A stretch of DNA of 64,000 bases from assembly GCA_930367205.1 (NCBI GenBank), contig OV884009.1:122148639-122212638 (forward strand). Reading direction: 5' to 3'. Positions within the stretch are counted from its first letter, which is position 1; every line of letters begins with the position of its first letter. The translations under genes and the position numbers were made by a program. Under the pieces are notes generated by a model. The model was not told the DNA's origin. It ran no database searches and saw nothing but the letters and a program-made list of their open reading frames with translations. This document shows positions 32,946 through 46,622 of the stretch, in pieces. This DNA is from Acanthosoma haemorrhoidale. Lineage: Eukaryota; Arthropoda; Insecta; Hemiptera; Acanthosomatidae.

Positions 32946-35753
32946 ATGAAGAAAAAATTTGAAACTCTTATTTTACACTGTCATTGAGGAAGGTAACACA
33001 AAAGTAGGTAAACAAATGTTCGTCTCTAATCACAAACAAAAAAAAATATATATTTTTACGTGATGAACACTAGAATTCGTGCATTTAATACGTCCTCCCG
33101 ATTTGACTTTATTTTGACGATTTAGTAAGGGGAGTTTGTCTTGGTATTTTTTCTACACTTTATTTCCTTTACATATATATTTAAACAAATACAGTTTAAC
33201 CTCATTAATGTATTTCTTGGATTAACTAGTAACTATTAGTGAATTTGGATCTTGCTCCATAATATTTTGATTAATCATTTTCTTTTAAAAATACAGTCTA
33301 GGTCACAAATCAAATGTTATTCGGCGGAATAAATAAAGAAATGATGAGTCTTCTAATCAACTAGTATTTATAGAAATGATTTAAATGAAAGGACAATATA
33401 ATCTAGTTAAAGGTCCTTTGATAAAGAATTTGCTACTGGATTTTGTATTGAATGGATGGTAATTGGGCTAGTATGAATAAGATTGATAAAGGTTGAATGA
33501 CGAAGCCTCCACTTGTGACCTTGCTGTGTGTGATTTCAACGCCCAGCCCAAGAGAGTGAGCCGGCTCTCCAACCAGTGAACCAACTTTTCACCTCTCTCA
33601 CACCGTTCAAATATCTAAATATTATCATCACTACATATCAATAGACGCATCATCCACTCAATCATAGTATTGGCTCAGTTTCATATCTATCTTTTCATGT
33701 TTCATATCAAAGAAGAAACAAATTTTTTTATTGTAATTGATATTATTAAATTAAACGATATGGTATTTTTATCAATGAAGAAAAATAAAATTCTAAATAG
33801 AGAAATTTCATGGGCGCAATTGGGGCTCGTTGACTACGCAAGATAAGATAGGAATTCTATCTTGTTTCTTATCAAAGGAACTTGTGATTGCTATTTGATG
33901 ATAAGAGATAATCTTGTGATAATGATATAAGTGTCGGCAATAAACTGACCTGAAAGCAATGCCAAAGAAATTGCACTTAGTCCGCCTGCAAACATTTCTG
34001 TCAGAGTCAAATAACATGTGAGCATATAGTCCACGGCTGACACCTCAGGACACAACACAAACCAACAGAAGTACAACAGTGACTGACGTAAGCGCATTGC
34101 TATGCCCTCCCCACTCCTCCCCCCCACCGCCCCTCCCGCCTCATTCAGGCCATTAACATCTTGTAACTTCTAATTCCTGTCCCAAGTCTGAGGAAATAAG
34201 TTTACATTACTAGATCACAAGATTATTTAACCATTTTTTAAATGTAATTCATCCCTCTTGATAGGTGCAGTCATGCAACCGGCTAAAGTATCACCAGCAC
34301 GTATTCAAAATAGTTTAAATACATATATAATCTAGATTGTAGCGTGACACACAGATCTATTGGGCCCCATTGCGACCCTTGAATAGCCCAAAGGAGTCAA
34401 ACCCGGATGGGTTTAAGCTCGTGAATTTGTTTTGTCGGTTTCTTAATTACACCATGCCATTAATTAACTGGTTAAGTGGAGATCAGTTGCATAGCTATTA
34501 TTTCCCAATTAAATTAAAGGATTTTCTCCACGGTCATATCCCCAAGAGGAATCCGGTGGTAAATAAGCTAGGTTAAGGATGAGTGACCGCCATCTTTGGA
34601 TTGTTAAGCTCTGGCTGCTCCATATTCCGGGTAAGATCCCACCGGCTTTCAGGTTTCCAAGCAGTAAAGCTTAACCTACCCATTTAATAGGGTAGGTTAC
34701 CATCAGTAGGGGCACCATTTCGCGACTAGCCCAAAGAATAATAAAACTATAAAAATAATTATATATCATATTAACTAGTTGATCAGAAGATAAGTTGTCG
34801 CGCAATCATTTTCCCATTAGTTTAAAAGATTTTTTTTTTACCAACATTCGATTTCAACAATTAATTATTAATTATCTTAGCTTTGATTTTGGCAATATAC
34901 ATAAAGAAAATAAAGAGATAGAAGGAAGAATAAAGAAAAATGCCCCAGTGTAGCGGGTCTGTCCACTTGTTGCTCTAAAAACCTATTAAATTCTGTTCAG
35001 ATTAGATAATTCAGTATCGAACCATATCAGATTTCTAAAAGCCTGCGTTGCATAGGACTACATCTTGACTGATCACTCACAGAAAACATTGATTGGACGA
35101 CGCTTTCTCTCTCTTTAGACAACAAACAAACCGTTTAGAAGGCAGCTATCAAAACAGATCAGAATCAGCTGCAAAGAGGGAAACTGCAAGCATACAGACA
35201 TATTGGTCAACAATAATTTGGCATATGACAAACTCCCCATTACAGCACCAGCAACACGCTACCGATAACTACACCTTTACGCTGACATTGACTGTATTGA
35301 ACGAAACTCTCGAGAAACCCTCACCACAGACTGCCACTCTTTTTTGGATCAACTAGTACAGTATCAATAAGTTGTTCTATCTTATCGCAATAATAACCTT
35401 ATTCATATACCAAAGAATACCACCCTTCATATGCAGTAAAAAAGTATACATTAGCAGAAACCCTAGTGCATGCTAGCACAAGTAGAAAAAGCAACGGTTT
35501 ATTTTGGATAGAAGATAGGGAGATAAGGGAGCAGTCCAGCCTCTTGCCCTCCCAACCTCCAGCTAAATGTACGTATGTAAATATATAAGAATATTAGTAG
35601 ATAGGGGTTTTTGTTTATATTTTTTCTAACGTCATCTGTATGTTTATTTCAAGGTTATGTATCAATTAAACTCATAGCCAAGAGCGATAATGTTAGTTTT
35701 TGTTCTTTTAGAAAAAGCTTATTTATCTCTAATGATCAGCCAAACAAAAAATT
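32946..35753. other. AT-rich intergenic DNA
   Basis: No gene recognised. A weak duplication is visible: the stretch ATTAACTGGTTAAGTGGAGA with following CCCAATTAAATTAAAGGATT near 34455 has a diverged partner near 34771-34830. Short open frames at 33808-34127, 34370-34576 and 35093-35356 have no family match that I can see. Confidence 0.4.
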
Positions 35754-35828
35754 ACTGGGACGGTCAGGACTTGCACCCGGGACCATTCAAATATCTAGTT
35801 GGGGCTCTACCAACTGAGCTAGTGACGA
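35754..35828 (-). other. tRNA-like relic (possible SINE head)
   Basis: The minus strand reads TAGCTCAGTTGGTAGAG (a good pol III A box and D arm) and 30 bases later GGTGCAAGTCC (a near B box). The T stem pairs at only about 4 of 5 positions, the anticodon stem is poor and the two acceptor halves do not pair. It is therefore not a working tRNA. A tRNA-derived SINE or tRNA pseudogene is likely. Confidence 0.6.
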
Positions 35829-38800
35829 ACACCATATACAAATTTCTCATATAAAACCAAACATTAAAATGTTTCTAATATTTTCGCATACATTCGCAAA
35901 CTAGCTCTCCGAAATTAACTATGGATCATTGATACTCCTGCATCTGATATTTTTGTAGCTGATACAAAATTGATTAGGAATTGGATACTCCGACTGTTGT
36001 TATGACTAACCAGATGGACTGTTTCTTGGAACATCGCTTATTTTTTTATCTGAATCCTTTCCAACCTTGATTGTATTAATTTTTCCATGAATTCCCTTCT
36101 TCTGTGGAAATAAACATTTGACCTATTCTATGATCGAATCCAAAATGAAAAAAAATGCTATTAATTCATTTTTAACGTGTTTTTTATATAAAATTGAACA
36201 GGAGTGAAAAAAAATCATCCAATGTTTGCCACATCGTTAGCACAGGAGATTCATCGGCCCGGCCCCATTGTTTTGAATATCGATCGAGGTTTTAAAAATT
36301 ATATTTTTATCCTACTGAAGTTGGGTTTGACATATTTATAATTATATACCTACTTTCCATTTTAGAAAAAAGTAGTTTTGCTAAAAATCCCCCTAATTTA
36401 TTCAACAGTTAAACTTACAAAGCACCGTTACAAGACAATAAAAAAACATGTTATTACTTTATTTATCGACTTATAAAAGAAATAGTCAAAATTTATGTTA
36501 TAAAATCTGTATTGAAACGCTGTGATTACATAAACATCCAATAAAACAATTTTTGTAAATTCCACTTATACAAGATTTTACTTATCCAGGTCATTACGGA
36601 TGCATATACCACTAAAAAAGGTTTCCAAACAAAATCTAATTTATTAACTATGTATTTAAAAAAAAAGATTCATAACATTATGAAATAATTAATATGAAAA
36701 GAAAACAATACAGATTACTTACACTTACAGGGGTAAAGATAAAAACTTTCCCACTTACAGAGGCAATATCTACGAAAATTAATTCCACCTCTATAGGTGA
36801 AAAGATTCCAGTTAAAGAGTTTATTTGAGAAAAAAATGATGGGACCACAAGTTATGTAGCACTTATAGAGGTATTCCATTTATCTAGGCTTGACAATTGT
36901 AAATTACAAATATTAATTATGTAGGAGTATTTCTATTCTTAAATCCATATAACTAACGATTTTTTTTGTAAATAATGGTTTCTAGTGATCACGTCATGAG
37001 AAGAACAATATCGATTGGATTGAAGAAGAAAATATAAAAGAATAACTACCTAGAAATAAAAAGGAAATTTATCTCCTCCAAAGTAACAATTATCAACGAG
37101 ACTGGAACATACAGATGACAAAACAATACATTATCTTAAGATATTAAGTTATGATATCCTTAATTTAAAAGATGGTATAGTTAAGGATTATTTTTTTTAA
37201 TTTTGTTTATAGGACATAAATTGGTATTTTACTTGTTTTTTTAACTTTTACAAATAATAAATATTTTATTTACTTTAAATAATATTTAAATGATTTTTAA
37301 CTATGCGGATTTCTGACTATAAAAAAAGCATTAACTGACATAGTATATAGTTTTTGAAATTAACAAGTATGTTTGAGAAAATTTAATTTTTACAACATAA
37401 TATTAGTAGCGAGGAATAATATCACCATAACCAATTAATTAAAGCAAGGCAAGTTATTTTAATTTGCCCAGCCATTATGTAAGATAAGTGAAATGGATAG
37501 GTTTTAAGGAAGCCATGGAGACTGCAATGTGAGAATTAAAATGCCGACCATATATTTGATCCCCTGTCACTGCCTTCTCGACTACTAAGGTCCAAGTGGT
37601 CTGCCTTCCCGGCCCAAATGCGGCAGGTTTCTCCTTCAGTTCTTTATGCATCAAGGTTTTCGCAACAGTTTTTTCAGTGTTGGGCATATTGATCTACGAT
37701 TGGCACAAAGAGATGGCAAACCACTTATATATAAGCTTCTACATATAACGTCAGGGGAAAGATGGCGGATGGTTGTAAATGGTCAAAAATTATTCGAACA
37801 ATTTAGGTAGGGCAGAGGAAGGGGAAGAAAGGCAGGCACCTCCAACTCAGGATCACGGCCCCAGTTGCAATGAATATGCTTTGCATGGAACATTATTATT
37901 TTTATTTTAATAAGGGCAGGAAAAACAGTTGTGCGCTTTCGTTGGGCAAAACAGCTGGAATGAAACATGGTATTGATAAAGAAGTCAGGATAAAATAGGA
38001 GAGTGGTTAAAAATTGTCTTTAATCTCTTCAATTCGATCTTCATCTTTAACATCCACAATCCTGCATAGTCTCGCTCTATTTATTCTCAGAAAATTTTAG
38101 TCTAGAAATTAACTGAATCTCCTGGCAGGTTTGGGATTCAATGCTTCATATTATAAACAGCTTGAGCGATCAACTTCCGCCTATGTTGCGATAAGGGAAA
38201 AATATGTATCTATATATCTTATGGAGGAATTAACGAAGATTTTTATTTTTTATGTTAATTGCAAATTTGTAGTTTTGTTAATAATTACCGTAAGTAGTTG
38301 ATGTAAAAATCTTTAGAAAGAGAAATTCTTTGTAAGTACAATAGACGTGTTAAAAGTTGGAATAAGTTAACAATAGGGAAAATTTAAAAGAGACTGGAGA
38401 TGTTTTAAAGAAAGTTAAATCTAATTTGCCACTGGCCACTGATCCTTATAAGAATTTATTCCCTGAGAAAAACGGAATAACTTGCTGAAGATAACGTGAC
38501 TTCACTTATCTCCCGCCACCTTTGTATGTATATATTCACAATATGTTATAATTAAACAATTTAAAAGAAATCTGTACTTAATGTCAAATTAACACCGAAT
38601 TTCCTTCATGTGGTTGTCTTTTCTGCATTTTAATTATTACCGAAACTACAAATTCACAATTAACATTAAATAAAAGTCATCGTTAATTCAACCACAAGAT
38701 ATGTGGAAACATGTTTCCCCATATCCCAATGTGTTTGACAACGCAGATTTTAATTTTTCCACTCATGATAGCTTTACCATTCAAAGTATGAGAGGCATCT

Positions 38801-38869
38801 AATGCAATGCTTCTGCACGAGCTCTTCCCCCAACGAGAAATGTCAAAAAATTAAAATCAGCTCTCTGTC
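35829..38869. other. AT-rich intergenic DNA
   Basis: No recognised gene. A 70-codon open frame on the minus strand at 37475-37687 and a 61-codon one at 37783-37968 match no family known to me. Confidence 0.4.
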
Positions 38870-39480
38870 CCGAAGAAATTGGTAAAACTAGGAGTTGTTG
38901 AACTGATACCATATGAGAACATTGGCGAGAGTGGATTTAAGCAAATAGTTGTTGAGGGTGTAAACGAGCCGAACCCTATCACATCTGATCTATTTACACC
39001 AAGACTACCAGATGCATTATGAATATATGGTAAATGGCTCTCATCACAGAAAATATCAAAAGCAAAAGGTAATCCAGGCGGAGGATTTTATTCATCTTGT
39101 TTGTGAATTAGCAAATACTGCAAAAAGTGCTGTGAAATGTCTTCCATTCATTAATAAACCACCTAGTGACCACAACACGGTGTTCACCGCTCTCAAACAT
39201 CCTGCTCAAGATTGCCAAAAGTAAGGTAGTAACACATGCGTGGACTGACCGTTTATTTACGATAAGGGATCGACGAGAGAAGTCGCTGACGAATTTAATA
39301 AACCTTCATCAACACCACACGTTTCTCAAGCTGGTAAAAAATTGTGACAAAAAAATGTTCCTTACAACCTATAGAGAGCCCTTGCCAATGAACATGATCT
39401 GCGATAACAACCGGTCTTGTTTATTTCCTCATTCATCGACCTAGCTTAAGACAGACTTGCTACACTACCTTCAACAAAAG
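38870..39480 (+). pseudogene. Possible decayed coding sequence, family not identified
   Basis: 39012-39224 is open for 70 codons, including EDFIHLVCELANTAKSAV and a PSDHNTVFTALKHPAQDCQK stretch that reads like real protein. A shifted frame continues to 39444. Its style recalls uncharacterised proteins carried in repetitive arthropod DNA, but I cannot name the family. No splice sites or start were established. Confidence 0.25.
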
Positions 39481-40334
39481 ACTTGGCAGTAAAGCATTCG
39501 TTTAGGATGTATTTATAAGTATGTTATGTATAAGTCCAAGAGTGTCTTAATAACCAGTTTTCACCAGAGTAGTGGAGGTGAGCCTAAGGATATGATCAAT
39601 CATTGTATACACTTACATGGAATGAGCCATTTGCTCCTGACAAAGCATAGCCGGAAAACAGGGATTCCCTGATCACCAGTTTGTGGTAAATGCTAAGGAA
39701 CACGGACCAACACTACACCTCTCAAAGATGAAGAATTAGGCATCGATTTGAGGGAGGAAGAAGAAGATTACCTTTGATGATGATAGGATACCGGTGTGTA
39801 AACAAAAAACCTAATTCATGCTCATGTGGTTATATGTATGTAAGACAATTATTGAAGGTGGGGTGAATAAACTGAAATCAGTTTCTCTGTAAACAAAGTT
39901 AGCAATTTTATTCACTATATATTATATTATAACAATTATTAATATTGATTTAGACAATCTTACCTGTAAACAAAAAAACGTCAATTACAGTTTACAACTA
40001 TCCATTCTCTATTCACACTATTTACATGTTCTGTTACCTAACATCTGGTGGCAGCCAGTGGAAGCAGCACGGCAAATTCAAATTAAAGAGAGAATACTTT
40101 CCTTACATGTATACAACCTTTTTCACTTAACTAGTATTCATGTATTTATCAAACACTATTTACTTTGCTCAATATTAATTTTTTTTTTTTTTTTCTCATG
40201 AATAAGCAGCTTTAACAAATATTCTGAAAATTCGTGTTTTTTAACACACCATTTATTTCCTAAACCATTGACTCAACAAAAAAACAAAATATAGGAACAT
40301 GTTTATAGTTCTATGAACTTTAATTTTGTGTATT
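39481..40334. other. AT-rich intergenic DNA
   Basis: Nothing recognised; a T-run lies at about 40180-40195. Confidence 0.4.
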
Positions 40335-40890
40335 AATACGAAGCACCAACACTGGGGGGTCAAGATCCACGAATACACGAGGACGTGCTTTGCTGTCTGC
40401 ACTCACACGGAAACATTACTCCACTATCTCTCCTGACACAGCCACCTATTGGCCATCAGATCCCAACCGAAATCCAGATCTCCTTGACGTTTTCTTCTAC
40501 AATAGTTTAGGAACACTAAACTATTCACATACGCGCCTCGATGACCTCTCCTCCGACCATAGCCCTTTAATATTAACCGTTTCCCTAAGACCATTTCACA
40601 AACTGCTTCATCCTTCACTTACTAAGCGCCCAGTTGATTGGGACCACTTCCACCAGCTTCTTACAGATCCCGTAGACCTCAAAGTGTTCCTGAAAATATC
40701 CCAAGACCTAGACGATGCAGTCCATTCTTTCACTACTCTGGTCCAGAAGTGGGCTCGAGAGGTATCGTCGCCCCACCATCATCCTAAAATTCACAATCAA
40801 AATGGTTTACTTCAGCATCTCAAAGAACTAATCCTAATCCAAACGCCACTCCAAAACAGTGTGGTAAAGATCCCAACATCCTGCTGATCG
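40335..40890 (+). pseudogene. Jockey-clade LINE endonuclease fragment
   Basis: Around 40340-40400 the reading is KHQHWG, then NTRGRALLSA after a one-base slip in a G run, matching the NAKHxxWGSxxxNxRGRxL block of APE-type endonucleases. 40440-40560 reads ATYWPSDPNRNPDLLDVFF, then LDDLSSDHSPLILTV, the catalytic SDHSP block that closes the domain. After it comes a linker reading to the stop at 40885-40887. The RT is missing. It is a different family from the LINE at 2376-4261, since the endonuclease residues differ widely. Confidence 0.8.
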
Positions 40891-43169
40891 TCGCTCGTAC
40901 AATCAGTACTGCAGATTGAGGAGCGTGAGGGACTTCCCAAGACTCCGTTTCCTCATCGCATGCGAGGGAGGTGACAACTATGTGGATTTGGGAGGCCTCT
41001 GGGCTGTCTGTAAATACTGTATGAATGAGCGAGTGAATGATGAATTGTAAATATGGTATGAATGAGAACATTTATCACAATTACTTATTGCCTAACAAGG
41101 CAGATTGTAATATATAAAACAATTTTTTTGTATAAAATAAAATCGCTAGTTTGTGAGATATTTGAGAAAATTTAAACTGACCCCCCCCCTCCCCCAGCCG
41201 TTGCTCACTCTAAACCCTTGGGGACTTGTACAGGACACTTCCCCCAACAACTGTACCAAAGTTCACAACTACGTATTTTTTTTTTATTCTATTTTATCAT
41301 TCGTTGCCTGAAATACTAAAAATTATTATCATTACGAATTATCTTATATTATTTGATATAGCAGACCTTTTTATTACAAATCATGGAACTTAATTGTAAA
41401 TTATTATGCATTTAAATGTCGATGAAAATGAGAAAATATGAGGAAAACTCTTTTCTATAATACGAGTGCTAACCTCTTCTTATTCATTTTAATAAATGTT
41501 TAAATTATAATATTTACAGTTTTTCTTAACATTACTCAACCCTTATGGAGGGTTTATGGCACGATAATCTTTGGAAACCCATAAAATCAAGAAAAAGACG
41601 TTTGCCACTAAATATGTAGCAATACATATATAAGCTTGTCTGTATCAGGCTTTTGATGATAAAGACATCTTGCGGACTCCAGCTACATATTACATTTTAT
41701 GGTTAACGCTCATAATTTATTTATTTTTTTGTTAATTAAACTATATCATATGAAACATATACAAACGAGTCATCTGTCATCGAGATATTTTGACAATAGG
41801 TTGATGTTTATTAATTTAAAGGGTCTGTTTGTCAGTCTGTATTGAACTTTGTGATCTTGTCTGTTCGATCTTTCTTGAGACATTTGTCGTTAAGGAGAAT
41901 CAAAAATGCAGTCATCTCCTTACTCGTGTAACTGTTATTAACTACTTAATTGATTATTATTTTTTTAATAATTTTAGCAGGGTTATCAAATTAAAGATCT
42001 CGACGTCTTGAATAGCAATATGTAATTTTTTTTGTTTTTTCAAACTGCAATTCCACAAAGTCATTAAATCTGTCATTAACATCGTGTTCACTACCTTTAT
42101 TCAACTAGCGTTATTTTTAAATACTTGATATGCTGTTAAGTCATATGGTAACCCGAGAGTGACACAATAGTAGGTAATCAAATTATGTATCATTTGTGGA
42201 TAATTGTATCTTAAATATTTTTTAAAATCTATTGAAACTCTTGTTGCACAAGACAATAGATTCTTGGATCTGTTAGATTTCTGATTAAGCAACAAAATTA
42301 TTTTTTAAAAACAATTGACACAACTGTGCATGACGATGTGTGTATAGAATAGTTCATCTATTTCATCTAATCTGATTTTTTTATTATTATTAATGAACAA
42401 TATTTAATAAAAAAAAAACCTAAATTTCAATGAAATAAAAATTATGATGAGCGCCAGGCTTTAGGCCATCTTCCATTATATATAAAACTACATACCCATG
42501 TATGGCCTTACGAAAAAAACCCTGCTATTCCAGGCTAGTTCAAGGAAGAAGAGCTGGGCAAAGTTATAAAGCATCAAGCAGAATACTTTTATGGAAATCT
42601 ATTTACTGAAAAAATATTAACAAGACAAATAAAAAAATTATATGTAAATGAGAAATAATTTACAAGGAGATTGACTTATATACAAAAGGTAAAAACCAAA
42701 GAAAATGAATAAAAATATATACTGATTTGATCCAAAATAAGGCATGCCAAAAATCTTAAAATTAACATAAAGTAATATAAACTTATAATAACAGACAAGA
42801 CAAAGGTAGATATGTACAAAGGAAACATACTCAAGATACAGTCTAGTTGATATCTCTATGGTAAGCTACTTTTTTCCCAAGAGTGGAATTACTGTTGATG
42901 TTTAGTATCAACGCTAATTACAGTAGCTGTTCATCTTAGTCTTAGATATGCAATGTTATTTCTCTAAGTAAAACCTGGCGCCCTTGGGGTTTCCTAGCAA
43001 TGTTACCTTGGTTAGTATGTAACCAGAAGTAGTATGTATGCTTTATTTAACCAAGTGTATTTTCACAAATATTTAAGAATGCCAAATGTTCTGTACCCAG
43101 AAAGTGTTCACCACTTTCTACGTCTTTTATTTAGTTTATATATATATATAAATATATATAAACAAAAAA
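40891..43169. other. AT-rich intergenic DNA
   Basis: A C-rich patch at 41182-41196 and poly-A/T runs. No gene, RNA or transposon domain recognised. A TA-rich run lies at 43136-43160. Confidence 0.4.
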
Positions 43170-44525
43170 GAATTCTCCATGGAGAGCACAAGATATATTC
43201 CTGAAAGGGGTGCATAGAAAACGTATGGCTGTCGATATTTCTCTGCCTGCTGGAGAGATTTAGCTTTATTGTCAGTCAAGTGAGTATACAGTCGGGAACC
43301 GTACAGCAGAGCTGCTTGGAGGACAGATTTATATATCATCAGTTTGAGACGCAGCGACAAATTGGGCGAAGTTAGTAAGTGTGAAAGCCGGTAAGAACTG
43401 TGTCGTGCTTTTCCTATTTTGTTACTAAAATGGATAGAAACATGGAGATGCCTATCCATGTTCTGCCATGGATGCTATGGATGTTCTGTACTCAGGTGAG
43501 CTTAAAGCCGGCTTGCTCGTACGGAATGATGGGCTTTTCTGAACAGAACTGTATAATCAGTAGGTAGTTCAGTATAATCTTTTTGAGAATCTTCCCCATA
43601 TAAGACTGATCGGATGATAGTTGAGTGAGTGAGTGGTTGCCTCATTTTGTGGGCTTCCGCAGTGGGAACAAGATTACTTGTTTCCACGCTGTCGGGAAGT
43701 ATCGCAACCTGATACATGAATTTTTCAAGTTAACGAGTTGGGCAATCCCTCTCCTCGGCAGCTGCTTTAGCTAAAAAGTTTGCAACCTGCCGTGTCCTGG
43801 TGCGTGGTTTCACTTAAATCGGTGAAGAATCGCCTTGAGCTGCTTCGGGTAGACAAACATGTAATTTTTCCCTTTCTCCAGCTGCTGAGGTTCTTGGTAG
43901 TTACCTGTCCTAGTGGTGTTATCTGCGGTGTAGTGATTGGCCAGTATTTTAGCCTGTTCTACAGATATGTATAGGGTGTCGGTGTTATGAAGGAGGACGC
44001 CTAAGTCCTTCTTGGTAGTGGTCTTAAGGCTTCCAAAACTTACGTGCCACGTCACCGTCTTCCAATTCCTCATCAAGCCACAAATTTGTGTTGTGAGAGA
44101 GTTTAATACTTTATTGGCTTGACGATTCCTTGTTCTGTACCAGTAATTCTTCCAATTATTGCGTAATTCAATAAGTAGAAGAATGTGGTCTGGTGGTTTT
44201 TGTAGCGTAGGCGGCTTTGGGCTAAACTTAGGGATGGAAGTGTCAGCTGCACCTTGGTTAGGAAAGCTACTTGTCGAACCACTTCCTCTGTATTGTGTGA
44301 ACAGGAACCGTATACAATTGGAGTTATAGTTGTGGTCGATATACTTCCCAGTCGGCTCGACTATAGTCCTGGGACGCGGGATCACAACTCTACCGTCAAT
44401 GGAATACAGAAATAGCAGGTGGTCAGTCGTCACTAAGTCCAGGGTCTCACAATTGGGTATCCTGTGCATGGACGGAGTAAGTACGATTATTACACAAGAG
44501 AAGTGAATCCCAACCACTTGTTCAC
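43170..44525 (-). pseudogene. Jockey-like LINE ORF2 fragment with RT core deleted
   Basis: Read on the minus strand from 44525: end of the endonuclease (LLFLYSIDGRVVIPRPR), a linker (ELRNNWKNYWYRTRNRQANK), then the RT fingers FVYPKQLKAIL at about 43850-43813. At 43620-43500, in another frame, comes GKILKKII and YEQAGF, the blocks that follow the fingers. At 43440 the reading jumps to the thumb: NKIGKAR, then LSLRLKLMIYKSVLQAALLYGS (43360-43295). The catalytic FADD segment between is gone. The linker resembles that of the LINE at 2376-4261, so this is another copy of the same family. Confidence 0.8.
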
Positions 44526-44607
44526 TTGTTTAACGGGAGAGAGACTACGATGAACCTGCATCACCTCGCGTTGGCATGAGGCAGGGAGCCATGCTATCAA
44601 CAAGACA

Positions 44608-44847
44608 ATGAAGACAACTCGGAATCAAATGACCGTTCTGAGCCATCTACCAACACTATCTGTCAATCAGGTCAGCACAGGATCCTACTCTACCGGGGTG
44701 AAGCCTCAGCCAGCTAAAGCCCGGACCAAAGAGAAGGAACCCCTCAAGACGCCCGGCCAGAACAAACTCCCTCGACCGAACAAGACAATAGCACTACCTC
44801 ACTTCAAAAAACATCTCGCATCACAGATAGACAAACTGATTCACTGA
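44608..44847 (+). CDS. Hypothetical 79-codon open frame, likely repeat-derived
   Basis: A Thr/Lys/Pro-rich frame (KARTKEKEPLKTPGQNKLPR) in DNA that is GC-richer than its flanks. No family recognised. It lies just past the start of the inverted LINE and before a tandem repeat, so it may be part of another repeat and not a host gene. Confidence 0.2.
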   Translation: MKTTRNQMTVLSHLPTLSVNQVSTGSYSTGVKPQPAKARTKEKEPLKTPGQNKLPRPNKTIALPHFKKHLASQIDKLIH

Positions 44848-44849
44848 AG

Positions 44850-45385
44850 CAAAGATAGAAAAGCAAAAGTACAGAGTGTTAGCCCCAAAGATAGATAGAC
44901 CGACATAGTGGGAGACTTACAAAACAATAAACACACCAATGTACAAAGTTGCCTTGCGAAAGATATACTGGTAGCCACAAAGAGTGGCTAAAATAATTAA
45001 AGATAAGCAGACGGACAGTGTGTTAGTTCAAAAGATAGACAGGATACATGCGGAGTGACAGAACCAAAGTAGGCACACTTATGTACTAGCTCACATTCTA
45101 AATGATAGACTTTACCTGTCTATATTTATAAGGAGTGATAGTATCAAAGATAAGACAGCCCTACTTGACAGGCAGAAATACGGAGTAACGGTGCCCCCAA
45201 GATAGGCACACCTATTTATAATGTTACATTGCGAAAGACAGGCAAACTTTCGAAAGAGGGACAGTGCCAAAAATAGGAAAACATAGGTACAAAGTTACAT
45301 TTAAAGATAGACAGGTAGACATACGGTGTGACGGTGCTAAAAATTGGAACAGGTATGTACAAAGTTACAGGAGTTGATAGTTGTA
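44850..45385. repeat. Degenerate tandem repeat rich in AAAGATAGACAG
   Basis: Blocks like AAAGATAGACAGG, CGGAGTGACGGTG, CCAAAGATAGGCACACC and ATGTACAAAGTTACA recur in the same order about every 60 bases, with many changes. At least seven units can be followed. Non-coding. Confidence 0.7.
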
Positions 45386-46622
45386 AAAACGCATGTCCCT
45401 TCTGAAAATCTTGACTCTTCAAATCGAGATTTAAAGTTAATGACGATTTATGTTACATTCACCCTCCGTCGATCTTCCTGACCTACAGTTTAACTATTGT
45501 TTTTCCTGCTAAATCCTAGACCTCGTATCCTATGACTTACTTAGCGACATGATAAGAACTGATGACACATACTACTTCTTAGTCTTTTGGGCAAATGTTT
45601 TAAATTTACTATTGAAAAGAAGATTCTAGTCTACAGAAAAATACTCGATCCTTACTAACAGGAGTAGAGGTCAATAGGAGTTCCAATACTCTTCACATCC
45701 AGTCCCTGCAATCAGAAATCCTTGTGAGGTCGCCAACACTCTCTTTTTTGTTAACTACCGTACCCTACTCTCTGATCTTAACTGTCCTTTCATCCAAGAT
45801 CTAGCGGGCTCCCGTTTCCTGAATTTTCAAATTACGATTGGGGGTAACGGAGACAACAAAATACACCCCTCTATCAACTGGTTGACCTATACACTCTAGC
45901 GAATTCGTTATGTTAAAACGGTGTCCAATCTGACATAAATGTTATTTTATTATAGCATAAATATCGCTGAGTTGTTTTGTACGTAAGATCGCAATGAAAA
46001 TAGGATCATATGATTAGTTGATGTTGTTTTATTCTGAGATTAACATGAAGCAATTTATTAGTTCAATAATTAGCTTAATGCATTTATGGGATGATTTGAT
46101 AAAAATCGTTTAGCTAACGATTGTACCTGTTTGTACATTCGAACGATTGTACATGAGTGTACCTGGTGGTACGTGTCTTCTTATGACGTCACCATCATTC
46201 TAATCATCTTTTACTCAATGAAAATATACATGTAGTATTGCATATATATTTGTAGTAACAAATATATGTTTTTAAAATTAAATTTGATTCTAATTATTGT
46301 TTACATTTTGAACAACTAAATAGTTTCATAATAGTTGTTCTCTTTGTCATCCAGAAAAAAAAAAAAGTTAATTCGCAGGTTTTTCAGTTCTAGTTGTACA
46401 GATGTGAAGTGTAAACTTGAGGTAATTATCTGGACGTTTAACCAGTCCAGGTATATACTCTCTGAAACTTGTCTCTCAGAATAGAACTGTTGTCTTGCTA
46501 ATGCAGCTTATATTCCGCTAACATAAATCCATCAATCCTTGACCGTTATGACAGACATAACATTTTTGCTGAAGATTATTAATAGTAGGTAGCATTCTGA
46601 TGAAGATTTTTATATTGCAATT
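45386..46622 (+). other. Upstream region of the Bicaudal-D gene
   Basis: Non-coding DNA before the first coding exon. An in-frame TAG at 46590-46592 lies 11 codons before the ATG. A transcription start or 5' UTR intron cannot be placed from sequence alone. Confidence 0.4.

Noticed and set aside
35754..35828. Functional tRNA gene
   Set aside because: Acceptor halves do not pair and the anticodon stem is poor; kept only as a tRNA-like relic.
36420..36900. Pogo/Tigger-like terminal repeats (CACTTATAGAGGTATTCC and similar)
   Set aside because: Several loosely similar CACTTA(C/T)A blocks occur but I could not define two ends, a TA duplication or a transposase.
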